Positions 51,559 through 60,524 of a stretch of 64,000 nt of DNA are shown one piece after another; position 1 is the first letter of the stretch; every line of letters starts with the position of its first letter. The position numbers and the translations under genes are program-made. The stretch comes from Tractidigestivibacter scatoligenes. GTDB taxonomy: Bacteria > Actinomycetota > Coriobacteriia > Coriobacteriales > Atopobiaceae. Below the pieces are notes generated by a model. The model did no database searches. It was not told where the DNA came from and worked only from the letters and a program-made list of their open reading frames with translations. The stretch spans positions 930,001-994,000 of the forward strand of contig NZ_LOJF01000001.1 in NCBI RefSeq assembly GCF_001494635.1, given 5' to 3'.

Positions 51559-54309
51559 ATGTCAGAATCCGAGGAGATTACAATGGGCGCGCAGGCTGCC
51601 GAGGAGGGCACTGCGCGCCGAACCATAGCCGTCATCGACGGCAACTCGCTCATGCATCGCGCGTACCACGCCATCATGCAGCCCATGACCGCACCGGACG
51701 GCCGCTCGACCAATGCCCTCTTTGGGTTCTTCAACATGTTCATCAAGATGGTCGAGACCTTCCATCCCGACGGCATCATCTGTGCCTTCGACAAGGGCAA
51801 GCCCAAGGTGCGCATGGAGAAGCTCCCCCAGTACAAGGCGCAGCGCCCGCCCATGGACGATGCCCTTCACGAGCAGTTCCCTATGGTGAAGGACTTGCTC
51901 CATGTGCTTGACGTGCCCGTCTGCGAGCTTGAGGGCTGGGAGGGCGATGACATCCTGGGCACCCTTGCACGTCGCGGCGAGGCCGCGGGCTACGAGATGC
52001 TGCTCTTTACCGGCGACCGTGACATGTACCAGTTGGCAACCGAGCACGTGAAGATCGTCTCCACCAAGAAGGGCGTCTCGGAGGTCCAGATCATGACCCC
52101 CGAGAGCGTCGATGACCTCTACCACGGCATCACGCCCGACTTGGTGCCAGACTTCTACGGTCTCAAGGGCGATACCTCGGACAACATCCCCGGCGTGCCG
52201 GGCATTGGCCCCAAGAAGGCAGCCGCTCTCATCGTGAAGTACGGCAACCTCGATGAGGTCATTGCCCATGCTGACGAGGTCAAGGGCAAGATGGGCGAGA
52301 ACCTCCGCGCGCACGTAGACGATGCCTTGCTCTCTCGCGAAATTGCGACCATCCGCACCGATGCCCCCATCGACATCGAGCTCTCTGACGCAAAGTTTCC
52401 CACCTTCGACCCCGCCGAGGTCACCAAGGCCTTCTCGGCGCTTGGTTTCACGGGGCTCACGGGCAGGCTCACCCGCCTTGGCGGGAGTGCCCCGCGCGTT
52501 ATGGCTGCGGGCGAGCGGAACGCCGCGGCGGATTCCGTGACTGCTGCAGTCCCTGCCGCGCCCGCTGTCATCGCGGTGCCCAAACCGTTCGAGGCAGACG
52601 CCGCTGCCGCTGCTCTCAAGGACGCCGTCAGGGCTGGAACTTGGCTTGGTTGCGCCGTCGAGGAGGACCCGTCCGCAGGCACGCTGTTCTCGCAGGGCTT
52701 CACGCTGTGGGTTTCCGTTGCCGACGACGTGCTTCTGCGCTTTGCCGGCGATGCGGCGAACGCCGCGCTGAGGCTGGCGTTTGCGGAGGGCCACGTGGCG
52801 GCGGGCGACGTCAAGGCGCTCTTCCACCGACTCTCACCGGTCGACTCGTCGCTTCCCGAGACCATGGCAGCCGGAAGCGTTGTCCCAGACCGCATCTTCG
52901 ATGTGGGTGTTGCCGCCTACCTGCTGGAATCCGACCGCTCCTCCTTTGAGGTGCGCGGCCTTGCCGAGCAGTTCCTCTCGTCTGCACTTCCGGAGGAGGA
53001 CGCGGCACCCGCTGCCGCCGTCGAGGCTGTTGCCTCGCGCCTGCTGGTGCCGGTGCTTGCGCAGCGCCTTGCCAATGACGGTTCCGCGGACGTCATGGAC
53101 AAGATAGAGATGCCCCTCTTGCCGGTGCTTGCGCAGATGGAGCGCGTTGGACTCTCCGTTGACCCCGCGATTCTCGCGCGCCAGTCCGCCGAGCTGGGCG
53201 TCGAGATAGACCAGATGGCCTCGGATATCCATGCCATGGCGGGAGAGGACTTCAACATCGATTCACCGCAGCAGCTCTCGCACATCCTCTTTGACGTGCG
53301 CAAGCTGCCGACGTTTGGCATGAAGCGCACCAAGCGGGGCTTCTACTCGACCAACGCCAAGGTCCTCGCCGACCTTGCCCAGACGGACGAGCTTGTGGCC
53401 AAGGTGCTGGAGTACCGCGAGCGCGCCAAGATCAAGTCGACCTACCTCGACGCGCTGCCGGCGCTCATCAGGGGAGACCATCGCATTCATACCACATTCA
53501 ACCAGACGGTTGCGGCCACGGGGCGCCTGTCGAGTTCCGACCCCAACCTCCAGAACATTCCTACCCGCTCTGAGCTGGGGCATCGCGTGCGCACTGCCTT
53601 CACGGTGCCCGAGGGCTCGGTCTTTCTCGCTTGCGACTACTCGCAGATCGAGCTGAGGCTGCTTGCGCACCTATCCGGAGACGAGCACCTGATTGCGGCC
53701 TTCAACGAGGGTGCGGACTTCCACGCCGCAACCGCCGCGCGCGTCTTTGGCGTTCCCGTCGAAGAGGTCACGCCGCAGCTGCGCAGCCGCGCCAAGGCCG
53801 TGAACTTTGGCATTGTCTACGGTCAGCAGGCGTACGGCCTTGCCACCTCGCTCAAGATTCCGCGCGCCGAGGCGCAGCAGATGATTGATCGCTACTTCGA
53901 GGCGTATCCCGGCGTTCGTGCCTACCTCGACCAGTCCGTTGCATTTGCGCACGAGCATGGGTTCGCTATCACCATGTATGGCCGCAAGCGGCACATCCGC
54001 GAGTTCCAGCAGAGGAACAAGCAGCTGGTGGCCTTTGGCGAGCGCACGGCGATGAACCACCCCATGCAGGGCACGGCGGCAGACATCATCAAGATTGCCA
54101 TGGTTCGCGTCGAGAAGCGCCTGGCCGAGGAGGGCCTCAAGTCGAAGCTTGTGCTGCAGATCCACGACGAGCTGGACCTCGAGGTGCCCGTTGACGAGAT
54201 TGATGCGGCATCCACGCTGGTAAAGGAGACCATGGAGGGCGTGGCGCAGCTCAAGGTGCCGCTCATTGCCGAGGTCTCCTCCGGTGCCACGTGGGCAGAC
54301 GCGAAATAA
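51559..54309 (+). CDS. polA: DNA polymerase I
   Basis: A 916-aa family A polymerase for Okazaki-fragment processing and repair. Residues ~20-290 are the 5'-3' exonuclease (VIDGNSLMHRAYHA, GWEGDDILGTLA, TGDRDMYQL, GLKGDTSDNIPG). The middle domain lacks the DxE of a working 3'-5' exonuclease (GCAVEEDPSAGTL is at that place), so proofreading is probably absent. Polymerase motif A has D693 in DYSQIELRL, and motif C is H869-D-E. ATG 51559 has GAGAGGGG upstream. Confidence 0.96.
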   Translation: MSESEEITMGAQAAEEGTARRTIAVIDGNSLMHRAYHAIMQPMTAPDGRSTNALFGFFNMFIKMVETFHPDGIICAFDKGKPKVRMEKLPQYKAQRPPMDDALHEQFPMVKDLLHVLDVPVCELEGWEGDDILGTLARRGEAAGYEMLLFTGDRDMYQLATEHVKIVSTKKGVSEVQIMTPESVDDLYHGITPDLVPDFYGLKGDTSDNIPGVPGIGPKKAAALIVKYGNLDEVIAHADEVKGKMGENLRAHVDDALLSREIATIRTDAPIDIELSDAKFPTFDPAEVTKAFSALGFTGLTGRLTRLGGSAPRVMAAGERNAAADSVTAAVPAAPAVIAVPKPFEADAAAAALKDAVRAGTWLGCAVEEDPSAGTLFSQGFTLWVSVADDVLLRFAGDAANAALRLAFAEGHVAAGDVKALFHRLSPVDSSLPETMAAGSVVPDRIFDVGVAAYLLESDRSSFEVRGLAEQFLSSALPEEDAAPAAAVEAVASRLLVPVLAQRLANDGSADVMDKIEMPLLPVLAQMERVGLSVDPAILARQSAELGVEIDQMASDIHAMAGEDFNIDSPQQLSHILFDVRKLPTFGMKRTKRGFYSTNAKVLADLAQTDELVAKVLEYRERAKIKSTYLDALPALIRGDHRIHTTFNQTVAATGRLSSSDPNLQNIPTRSELGHRVRTAFTVPEGSVFLACDYSQIELRLLAHLSGDEHLIAAFNEGADFHAATAARVFGVPVEEVTPQLRSRAKAVNFGIVYGQQAYGLATSLKIPRAEAQQMIDRYFEAYPGVRAYLDQSVAFAHEHGFAITMYGRKRHIREFQQRNKQLVAFGERTAMNHPMQGTAADIIKIAMVRVEKRLAEEGLKSKLVLQIHDELDLEVPVDEIDAASTLVKETMEGVAQLKVPLIAEVSSGATWADAK

Positions 54310-54318
54310 GGGGGCAGC

Positions 54319-54822
54319 GTGGCGCAAGGACAACGCATGCGCGTAGTGGCGTACTCCGACGGCTCCTCCCGGGGAAACCCCGGTCCGGGCGGCTTTGGGG
54401 CGGTGCTCCTCTATACCGATCCTGCAGGTCAGACGCACAAGCGCGAGCTCTCTCAGGGGTATCAGCGCACGACGAACAACCGCATGGAGCTCATGGGCGC
54501 TATTGCCGCGCTGGAGGCGCTCACCAGGCCGTGCAGCGTCGAGCTGCACTCCGACTCCCAGTACGTGGTGAAGGCCTTCAACGACCACTGGATTGACGGC
54601 TGGATTCGTCGCGGCTGGAAGACCTCGCAGAAGCAGCCGGTGAAGAACGTCGACCTGTGGAACCGCCTGCTTGCGGCCATGGCTCCGCACGACGTGAGCT
54701 TTGTGTGGGTGAAGGGCCATGCGGGCCACGACCTCAACGAGCGGTGCGACGAGCTTGCCACAACGGCGGCAGACGGGGATGCGCTCGTGGATGACGAGGG
54801 CTTCTCGGACGCTGACGTGTAG
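54319..54822 (+). CDS. rnhA: Ribonuclease HI
   Basis: A 167-aa RNase H that degrades RNA in RNA-DNA hybrids. Catalytic acidic residues are in [24 protein letters not shown] and HSDSQYV, followed by [12 protein letters not shown] with the flexible-loop His. GTG 54319 lies 9 nt after polA behind GGGGGC. Operon with polA fits joint removal of primers. Confidence 0.95.
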   Translation: MAQGQRMRVVAYSDGSSRGNPGPGGFGAVLLYTDPAGQTHKRELSQGYQRTTNNRMELMGAIAALEALTRPCSVELHSDSQYVVKAFNDHWIDGWIRRGWKTSQKQPVKNVDLWNRLLAAMAPHDVSFVWVKGHAGHDLNERCDELATTAADGDALVDDEGFSDADV

Positions 54823-54885
54823 GCGCGAGGCCGGGCGGCCTGTATGGCGACGGGGCGTGACTCGCGTGACGCCGGGGGACCGGTT

Positions 54886-55075
54886 TTAGCGGACATTTCG
54901 TCTAAAAACCCTGTTCCGGCGGCATTTTGCCGCCGGAAGGCCGGTTTTAGCAGCAAGTGCGTACGAGATTGCGGCATGGGCGCCAATTCCTCGCCGGAAG
55001 GCCGGTTATCGCAGCTACGGCGTACAAAAGCTAGCCTCCAGCGCCGCTTTGGCGCCAGAGGCACGCTGCCGACGC
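54886..55075. repeat. Hairpin repeat array, locus 5
   Basis: The clearest array: TTCCGGCGGCA/TGCCGCCGGAA with tail GGTTTTAGCAGCAAGTGCGT; then GGGCGCCAATTCCTCGCC with tail CGCAGCTACGGCGTAC; then GCCTCCAGCGCC/GGCGCCAGAGGC with GCTGCCGACGCAG. Unit spacing is about 60-65 bp. Lies downstream of rnhA. Confidence 0.6.
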
Positions 55076-55102
55076 AGTCGTTCAAGCGCCTCCATCGGAC
55101 TC

Positions 55103-55171
55103 TAGCTCCTTTTCTTAAAACCGTTTACTGTGACCTGCGCAAATGCGGATGACGTTTAAGAAAAGGAGCTA
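55103..55171. repeat. 69-bp inverted-repeat element with internal ACCTGCGC box
   Basis: TAGCTCCTTTTCTTAAA (55103-55119) and its complement (55155-55171) enclose ~35 nt with TGACCTGCGCAAATGCGG. Fourth member of the set of inverted repeats with an ACCTGCG core. Could form a long RNA hairpin. Confidence 0.55.
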
Positions 55172-55311
55172 AACTCCGCAACGATGGGAGTAAATGAACC
55201 GGCGGGGGAGTTCCCACGCCCTTCTCAGTGATATAGTTTCCCTTTGTTAACTAATGGTCGCGCAGACGTATGCCCCAGCGGCGGTACGGCTGCGCCAGGA
55301 GGAGGCACCCC

Positions 55312-55695
55312 GTGAAGCCAATCGACATCATTCTTATCCTCGCCGTTGTCGTGGTTCTCGCCATTGCCATCCGCCGCTTTGTCGGCACCGCCACCGGTAC
55401 GCGCGACTGCTGCAGCGGAGCCAAGAAGTCCGCGGGCAAGCAGTTCCGCGCGCGCACGATTGACGACAAGGACGAGAGCCACTATCCCTACCAGGCCGAT
55501 TTCGAGATTGGCGGCATGAGCTGCGAGCATTGCGTGGAGAACGTCACCCGTGCGCTTGATTCCGTCGACGGCACGTGGGCCACGGTCTCGCTTGCGGGCG
55601 GTCGCGCGCACGTGCGCTCGAAGTCGCCCATCGACAAGAACGCGTACCGCAAGGTCGTCGAGGAGGCCGGCTATCGCCTGGTGGGGCTTGAATGA
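55312..55695 (+). CDS. Membrane-anchored heavy-metal-associated (HMA) domain protein
   Basis: A 127-aa protein: one N-terminal helix (DIILILAVVVVLAIAIRRFV), a linker containing CC, then an HMA domain (~60-127) with the metal-binding CxxC in IGGMSCEHC. Likely binds Cu(I) or another soft metal and hands it to a pump, none of which is nearby. GTG 55312 has AGGAGGAGG 8 nt before. Its stop TGA is supplied by the 55692 palindrome. Confidence 0.82.
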   Translation: MKPIDIILILAVVVVLAIAIRRFVGTATGTRDCCSGAKKSAGKQFRARTIDDKDESHYPYQADFEIGGMSCEHCVENVTRALDSVDGTWATVSLAGGRAHVRSKSPIDKNAYRKVVEEAGYRLVGLE

Positions 55696-55722
55696 GACAA
55701 AGGGACAGTCCCTTTGTCTCAT
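55692..55722. repeat. 31-bp palindrome, copy 3, carrying both stops of convergent genes
   Basis: ATGAGACAAAGGGAC, central A, exact complement. TGA 55693-55695 ends the plus-strand HMA gene, and 55719-55721 read on the minus strand is the TGA of cyuA. The two genes thus end inside the same hairpin, which should terminate both. Confidence 0.8.
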
Positions 55723-57026
55723 GAGCAGATGGTCTTGCCGATCATGATGTTTAGGATCTCGACGTCGGTGGGGTGCATGCCAACGCGGCCCACGTAGCCC
55801 ATCGAACGGATGGTCTCCTCGGCCGTCTCGCCGATAAGCCCCTCGCCAGGCCTAAAGTCCACGTTGGCCAGCGCCATGTCGCAGCCGAGAATCGCCGCGT
55901 CCACCGCTGCTGCAATCTTTGCCGCGCAGCTGGGCTTGGCGCCGTCGCACACGATGCCGCCCACATTTGCCAGTGTGTTCGCGATGGTTGCCTGGTACTG
56001 CCCAAAAGAGCCCCCGCGCAGGTAGCACACGGCCGCTCCGGCGCCGGTTGCCGCCGTCACGGCACCGCAGAACGCCGAGAGCTCGCCAATGAAGCGCTTG
56101 GCGTGGATGGCCGTGAGGTCCGAGAGCGCTACCGCTCGCAGCATCTCGTCGTGGGGAACGCGCAGGTACTTGGCGTACTCCGCAACCGGCAGCGAGCAGG
56201 TGATGCCTTGGTTGCCGCTCCCGCAGTTGATGACCACGGGCATGGCGCAGCCGCTCATACGCGCGTCTGAGCCGGCCGCTGCGGCAGCACGGGCGCGGCA
56301 CGAGATGTCATCCGGCCGGGTGAGCAGCAGCGTCTTGCCAATGCGCGCGCCCCAGTCACCCGAGAGTCCCTCGTCCGAAATGGCGCCGTTGAGCTCCACC
56401 TGGCGCTCGACCATCTCGCGAATGTCCTCGACGTCAACCTCATGCACAAACTCCCAGATTCCCTCCAGCGAGAGGGACGAGAGACCCGGCTCCTCCGGCT
56501 CGCCGTCGCTACTGCAGGTGTCCTGCTCGTTTGCCGTAACGCCGTCGACGCTGACGGTCTGCCCGTCGCGCGAGAGCTCGACCACGTTGGTGTGCCTGCC
56601 GGCGACGCAGGCCACGCCAGTGTGGCCTTGACCCGTGGCAACCGCGCGAACGTAGAGATTGGGCACGCCCTCGGCGAGAGAGACCGAGCAGAATCCCGCC
56701 GAGACAAGCTCGCGTGTGCGCTGGCGGTCCTCCTCGCCCACGCCCTCGAGCACCTCGAGCGCTCGCGTGGCGTCACCACCGACGGCACCAAGCGTAGCCG
56801 CGGCCTCAATGCCGCGCTGGTCACCCGAGTTGGGCACCGTCACGCTCTTTACGTTCTTGATGATGTTGCCGCTGCAGGAGACCTCGAGGTGCTCCGGCAT
56901 GGCGCCCAGCGCGTCGCGCGAGAGGGCGGCCACGTAGGCTACGGCGATGGGCTCTGTGCAGCCAAGGGCGCACACAAGCTCACGCCTTAGGATGTCGAGA
57001 TAGGTGTCGTAGGTGCTGCGATCCAT
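55719..57026 (-). CDS. cyuA: L-cysteine desulfidase (CyuA/UPF0597 family)
   Basis: A 435-aa 4Fe-4S enzyme that splits L-cysteine into pyruvate, ammonia and hydrogen sulfide. Conserved cysteines expected as ligands are in GCTEPIAVAY near residue 22, INCGSGNQGI near residue 275, and CDGAKPSCAAK near residue 365. ATG 57026 follows GGAGGG. A HAD gene lies 57 nt upstream on the same strand. Suggests cysteine use as a carbon/sulfide source, opposite to mccAB. Confidence 0.9.
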   Translation of the reverse strand: MDRSTYDTYLDILRRELVCALGCTEPIAVAYVAALSRDALGAMPEHLEVSCSGNIIKNVKSVTVPNSGDQRGIEAAATLGAVGGDATRALEVLEGVGEEDRQRTRELVSAGFCSVSLAEGVPNLYVRAVATGQGHTGVACVAGRHTNVVELSRDGQTVSVDGVTANEQDTCSSDGEPEEPGLSSLSLEGIWEFVHEVDVEDIREMVERQVELNGAISDEGLSGDWGARIGKTLLLTRPDDISCRARAAAAAGSDARMSGCAMPVVINCGSGNQGITCSLPVAEYAKYLRVPHDEMLRAVALSDLTAIHAKRFIGELSAFCGAVTAATGAGAAVCYLRGGSFGQYQATIANTLANVGGIVCDGAKPSCAAKIAAAVDAAILGCDMALANVDFRPGEGLIGETAEETIRSMGYVGRVGMHPTDVEILNIMIGKTICS

Positions 57027-57083
57027 GGGCCCTCCAGCCGTTGTCGTGCGCGGCTCTGCGCGCGGTTGGAGGAAACGGTAGCG

Positions 57084-57845
57084 CTAGAGCGAGGCCATGT
57101 CACGCTTGTTGGTCTCCTCGCCGTCAAACCTCCGGATGATGTTGGGAAGCTCGCGGGCAAGACGAGACATGGGCCCGTGCCACACGGCGCGGCGCGGCCA
57201 CGCATGGCCAACGTAGATGGTGCGCAGTCCGCAGTCGGGGCGGGCGAAGTCGCGACGCGAGTCATTGCCAACCATAAGGCACTCGTCGCACGTGAGACCC
57301 AGCGAGTTCACAAACTCCTGGTAGAAGCGGGCGTTTGGCTTGAGCCTGTAGGCGTTGTCCCAGTTCGAGATACGTACGAAGTCCTCGGGCGAGACGTTTG
57401 CCCAGCCCATGCGCGCCTCGACGCAAGCCTCCGAGAAGGCGGGGTTTGTCGCCAGTGCGCAGGTGAGGCCAAGCTCATGCACCACGTCAACTGCCTGTCG
57501 CCCGCCGCGCTGGGGGCGCGCCGCAACTATGCCTCCACGCATGGCTGGCACAAACTCGCGCTCGTAGCAGTCAATGGCATCTGCAATTGCGGGATCATCC
57601 ATGGGAATGCCGGTGAGCGCATGGACCTTATTGATAAAGAGTTGGTGGTTGGTGAGGTCATCAGAACGGTCGCGGTCCTCCATGGCAAGGTAGCCCCTGG
57701 TGAAGGGGACGCCCATGAGCGGCGCCGGCGTGCGCGAGATGTCGCCGAGAAGCCCGGAGAGCCCCGCCACGTAACGCGTCATGAATGCGGTGAAGTTGAT
57801 GTCGAGCAGGGTGTCGTCGAGGTCGAAGAGAACTGCCTTGATCAT
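57084..57845 (-). CDS. HAD-superfamily hydrolase
   Basis: A 253-aa HAD-I phosphatase: motif I LFDLDDTLLD at residue 6, motif II ALATNPAF, motif III KPNARFY and motif IV VGNDSRRD. It has a helical cap of ~90 residues. ATG 57845 chosen since earlier codons in frame lack homology. Substrate unknown; may share a transcript with cyuA. Confidence 0.84.
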   Translation of the reverse strand: MIKAVLFDLDDTLLDINFTAFMTRYVAGLSGLLGDISRTPAPLMGVPFTRGYLAMEDRDRSDDLTNHQLFINKVHALTGIPMDDPAIADAIDCYEREFVPAMRGGIVAARPQRGGRQAVDVVHELGLTCALATNPAFSEACVEARMGWANVSPEDFVRISNWDNAYRLKPNARFYQEFVNSLGLTCDECLMVGNDSRRDFARPDCGLRTIYVGHAWPRRAVWHGPMSRLARELPNIIRRFDGEETNKRDMASL

Positions 57846-58045
57846 GCCATCAACCCCCCCGTCTTGCCTGCTTCGGGCTCTTCCCGTGAGCACTAATACC
57901 CCTTTGTGACCCTACAGAACCCCGGCTTACGATGCAAGGTTACTCGCGAGAACCCCATCGGCCTAAGCCTTGTGGCGCTTTTCCCGCCTGCGTTTCTATT
58001 TGACCGCTGACGGTTCCACTGTTCGTTCATCTCCCAGAATCCTAT

Positions 58046-58066
58046 TTATTTTCATGCAGAAAATAA
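58046..58066. promoter_or_regulatory. NagC/Mlc-like ROK operator
   Basis: TTATTTTC-ATGCA-GAAAATAA, perfect 8-5-8 palindrome, close to the known NagC/Mlc consensus with TTATTTT and AAAATAA arms. It lies 85 nt before the regulator ATG, indicating autoregulation of the ROK-like gene and its PTS cluster. Confidence 0.55.
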
Positions 58067-58150
58067 GTGCGGCTATAACAGGTACACGACAGCGGCCCAC
58101 GGGCTCTTGGAAATGTTCCAATGCGCTGACGCGACTTTGGAGGTGGAGAC

Positions 58151-59101
58151 ATGTCGGGCAGTACGGAGTACGTCGCAGACGCCAACCGAGCCCGCATCAT
58201 GTGAGCCATCGTCGATCACGGTCCTCTCTCACGTGTGGAGATTGCCCAGGTAAGCGGCCTTTCTCCCGCAACCGTCACCCGCAACATTGCCTATCTCATG
58301 ACGGTGGGCGTGCTCGTCGAGGACACCACCCGCGTGCGCACGGAGGGCAGGAGTCGCATTCCCGTAACGATCAACGCCTCCTATGGCCGTATCGCCATCG
58401 TGAGCCTCGCATACCGTGGAGCCACGCTCTACCAGTACGACATGGCGCTCGAGCCCTGCGCCGAGCCCATCCCCCTCGGGGGAGACTACGCCCCGGCAGA
58501 CCTCCCTCGCGCGGTCGAGGCGCATCTCTCGTGCGCTGACGGCGAGTTCGAGAAGACCCTGCGTGCGGTGGGCATCCTTCACTGTGACGAGTCCTGGGAC
58601 GCCGTCCACGGGCTTTCGGATGCGCTCTCGCGTCGTCTCGGCGTCCCCGCGTACGAGCAGCGCGCAGAGGACTGCGCCGAGTACAAGATCCTCCACGACG
58701 AGTCAGAGGAGGCAAGCGCCAACCACCTGCTCGTGAGCCTTGGCTCCGAGGTCCTTGTGGGAATAGCCCAAGGTGGTAAGCGCCTGCCCCTTCGCAACGG
58801 TTCATATGCCGAGATAAGCCGCCTACTCGCCAACAGCGGCGAGCTCGAGGGCGCAATCGTCGACCGCCTGGTCGACATCCTCTCGATTCTTACCTCCCTC
58901 TTCACCGTCGATGCCATCTTCATGATGGGCTCCGGCGAGGAGGCGCTCCTTGCCGGAGTCCCCGTCGATCTGGGCAACGTTGCCCAGGCGGGGAACACCT
59001 CCGGAGAGCTCCCTAGGGTCGTGGTTGTGAGCCAGACCTCGCGGGAGATGTCGCGCATCATGACCGCACAGGTGAGAAGCTCGCTCCTGCGCGTCGGATG
59101 A
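58151..59101 (+). pseudogene. ROK-like (NagC/XylR-type) regulator with TGA at codon 18
   Basis: 316-codon frame. The winged helix begins ANRARIM-stop-AIVDHGPLSRVEIAQVSG, so TGA 58202-58204 falls inside helix 1; Arg (CGA) is a likely ancestor. After it the frame is intact to 59101, with LSPATVTRNIAYL as recognition helix and a shortened ROK-like ligand domain (IAIVSLAYRGATLYQYDMAL, NHLLVSLGSEVLVGIAQGG). GTG 58235 could restart but lacks helix 1 and a ribosome site. Likely non-functional as read, or a sequencing error. Confidence 0.7.
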
Positions 59102-59184
59102 GCCGGCTTTCGCCGGTTATAGGGCCGTGGCCACCCCACGGCAAGTCGCGCGCCGTAGGTGCGCGCGGGAGGGAAGGGATACGT

Positions 59185-59667
59185 ATGGTAGTTCTCGTTA
59201 GGTGTGATGACCGTCTCATTCACGGCCAGTGCGTGACCGTCGTAGTCAAGGGCAACCACATCGAGCGCATCATCGTCGTCGATGACCTCACAGCGAGCAA
59301 CTCTATCCTGCGCTCGGTCTTTAAGGCTGCCGTCCCGGCAGACATGAAGGTCGGCGTCTACACGGTGGACGAGGCGGCCCCGCTCATCGAGAAGGCCATG
59401 AGCGACGACGTCCGCACGCTCGTGCTCATGAAGTCCCCCATCACGTACAAGCGTCTGCTGGAGAAGGTGCCAGGGCTTCCCAAGGAGCTCAACGTTGGCC
59501 CCATGTCCAAGCGCAAGGGCACCACGAAGGTGACCCCCACTTCGCACCTCATGTCCGACGAGGCGCAGGCCGTGAAGGACGTTGTGGACCAGGGCGCCCA
59601 CGTCTTCTTCCAGCAGGTTCCCAGCCAACCCGTCGTCGAGTGGGACGACGTGAAGGACAGGTTCTAG
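59185..59667 (+). CDS. PTS mannose-family subunit IIB (second locus)
   Basis: A 160-aa IIB; active-site His13 in RCDDRLIHGQCV. VDDLTASNSILRSVF and QQVPSQPVVEWDDV match the family. ATG 59185 preceded by GGAGGGAAGGG. No IIA partner is in the locus; the IIA at 46548 might serve both. Confidence 0.9.
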   Translation: MVVLVRCDDRLIHGQCVTVVVKGNHIERIIVVDDLTASNSILRSVFKAAVPADMKVGVYTVDEAAPLIEKAMSDDVRTLVLMKSPITYKRLLEKVPGLPKELNVGPMSKRKGTTKVTPTSHLMSDEAQAVKDVVDQGAHVFFQQVPSQPVVEWDDVKDRF

Positions 59668-59751
59668 GGTCCGTGCGCGGACCTCGGGCCTGAAGAAGAT
59701 CCCGTAGGCAGCGGGATAGGTCCTGGTGTCAGAGGAAAGGAAGGTACTGCC

Positions 59752-60522
59752 ATGAGTTTTCTACAGGCACTGCTCCTGGCACTGTTTGGGTGGATGGGCT
59801 CCATCTACTCGCCGGTGCTCATAGGAGGACTCGCAGGCTGGTACACGATCGGTCGACCGCTGGTCTCGGGCATGATCATCGGCGTTATCCTTGGTGACGT
59901 CCAGACCGGCATCATCATGGGTGCTGCCATCCAGATGCTCTATATCGGCCTCGTGACCCCCGGCGGCACGATGCCCACCGACGTCAACTTTGCCGCGTAG
60001 ATTGGCATCCCGCTGGCCATGGTCGCCGGTGCCGGCAAGGAGTACGCGCTCGCGCTCGCCGTGCCGCTGTCGTCGCTGGGCGTCCTCGCCGTCTACGACC
60101 TGTGCGCCATCAACCTGTACTTCGTCCACAAGCAGGACGCCTATGTCGAGGCCGGCAAGCTTGACGCCGCCGCTCGCATCCCCATCGTTGGCCAGATCAC
60201 CAACTTCGTGCTGCGCTTCTCCCCGATCCTTCTCATCAACTTCTTTGGCCAGGACCTCATCACCGTTCTTGTCAACGCTCTGCCCGTCCAGGTGACCGAC
60301 ATCCTCCAGATCTTCGCCAACATGCTGCCGCTCGTCGGCTTCATGCTTCTTATGCGCATGATCTGCAAGCGTGACGTCGACCTCATCCTCTTCTGCGTTG
60401 GCTTCGCGCTCATGTCCGTGCTCCAGCTCGGCATGGTCACCATCGTGATTGTCGCGCTGGGCATCGCCTACCTCGACTACCGCGGCACCAACGCCACCGC
60501 TGCCCCCGAGAGGAGTGAGTAG
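59752..60522 (+). pseudogene. PTS mannose-family subunit IIC with amber at codon 83
   Basis: 256-codon frame; MSFLQALLLALFGWMGSI starts a normal IIC, with GGTMPTDVNFAA then TAG at 59998-60000, then IGIPLAMVAGAGKEYALALA continuing in frame to the end. Tyr (TAC/TAT) is usual after this motif, so a single substitution explains it. The truncated 82-aa product cannot form the channel. No start for the second half has a ribosome site. Good ribosome site before ATG 59752 (GGAAAGGAAGG). Confidence 0.8.
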
Positions 60523-60524
60523 AC

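Noticed and set aside
58202-60000. Alternative genetic code or general stop-codon recoding to explain TGA and TAG in frame
   Set aside because: TGA, TAG and TAA all serve as ordinary ends of intact genes here (larE TGA, gnd TAG, the permease TAA), and no SECIS-like or PYLIS-like context was recognised.
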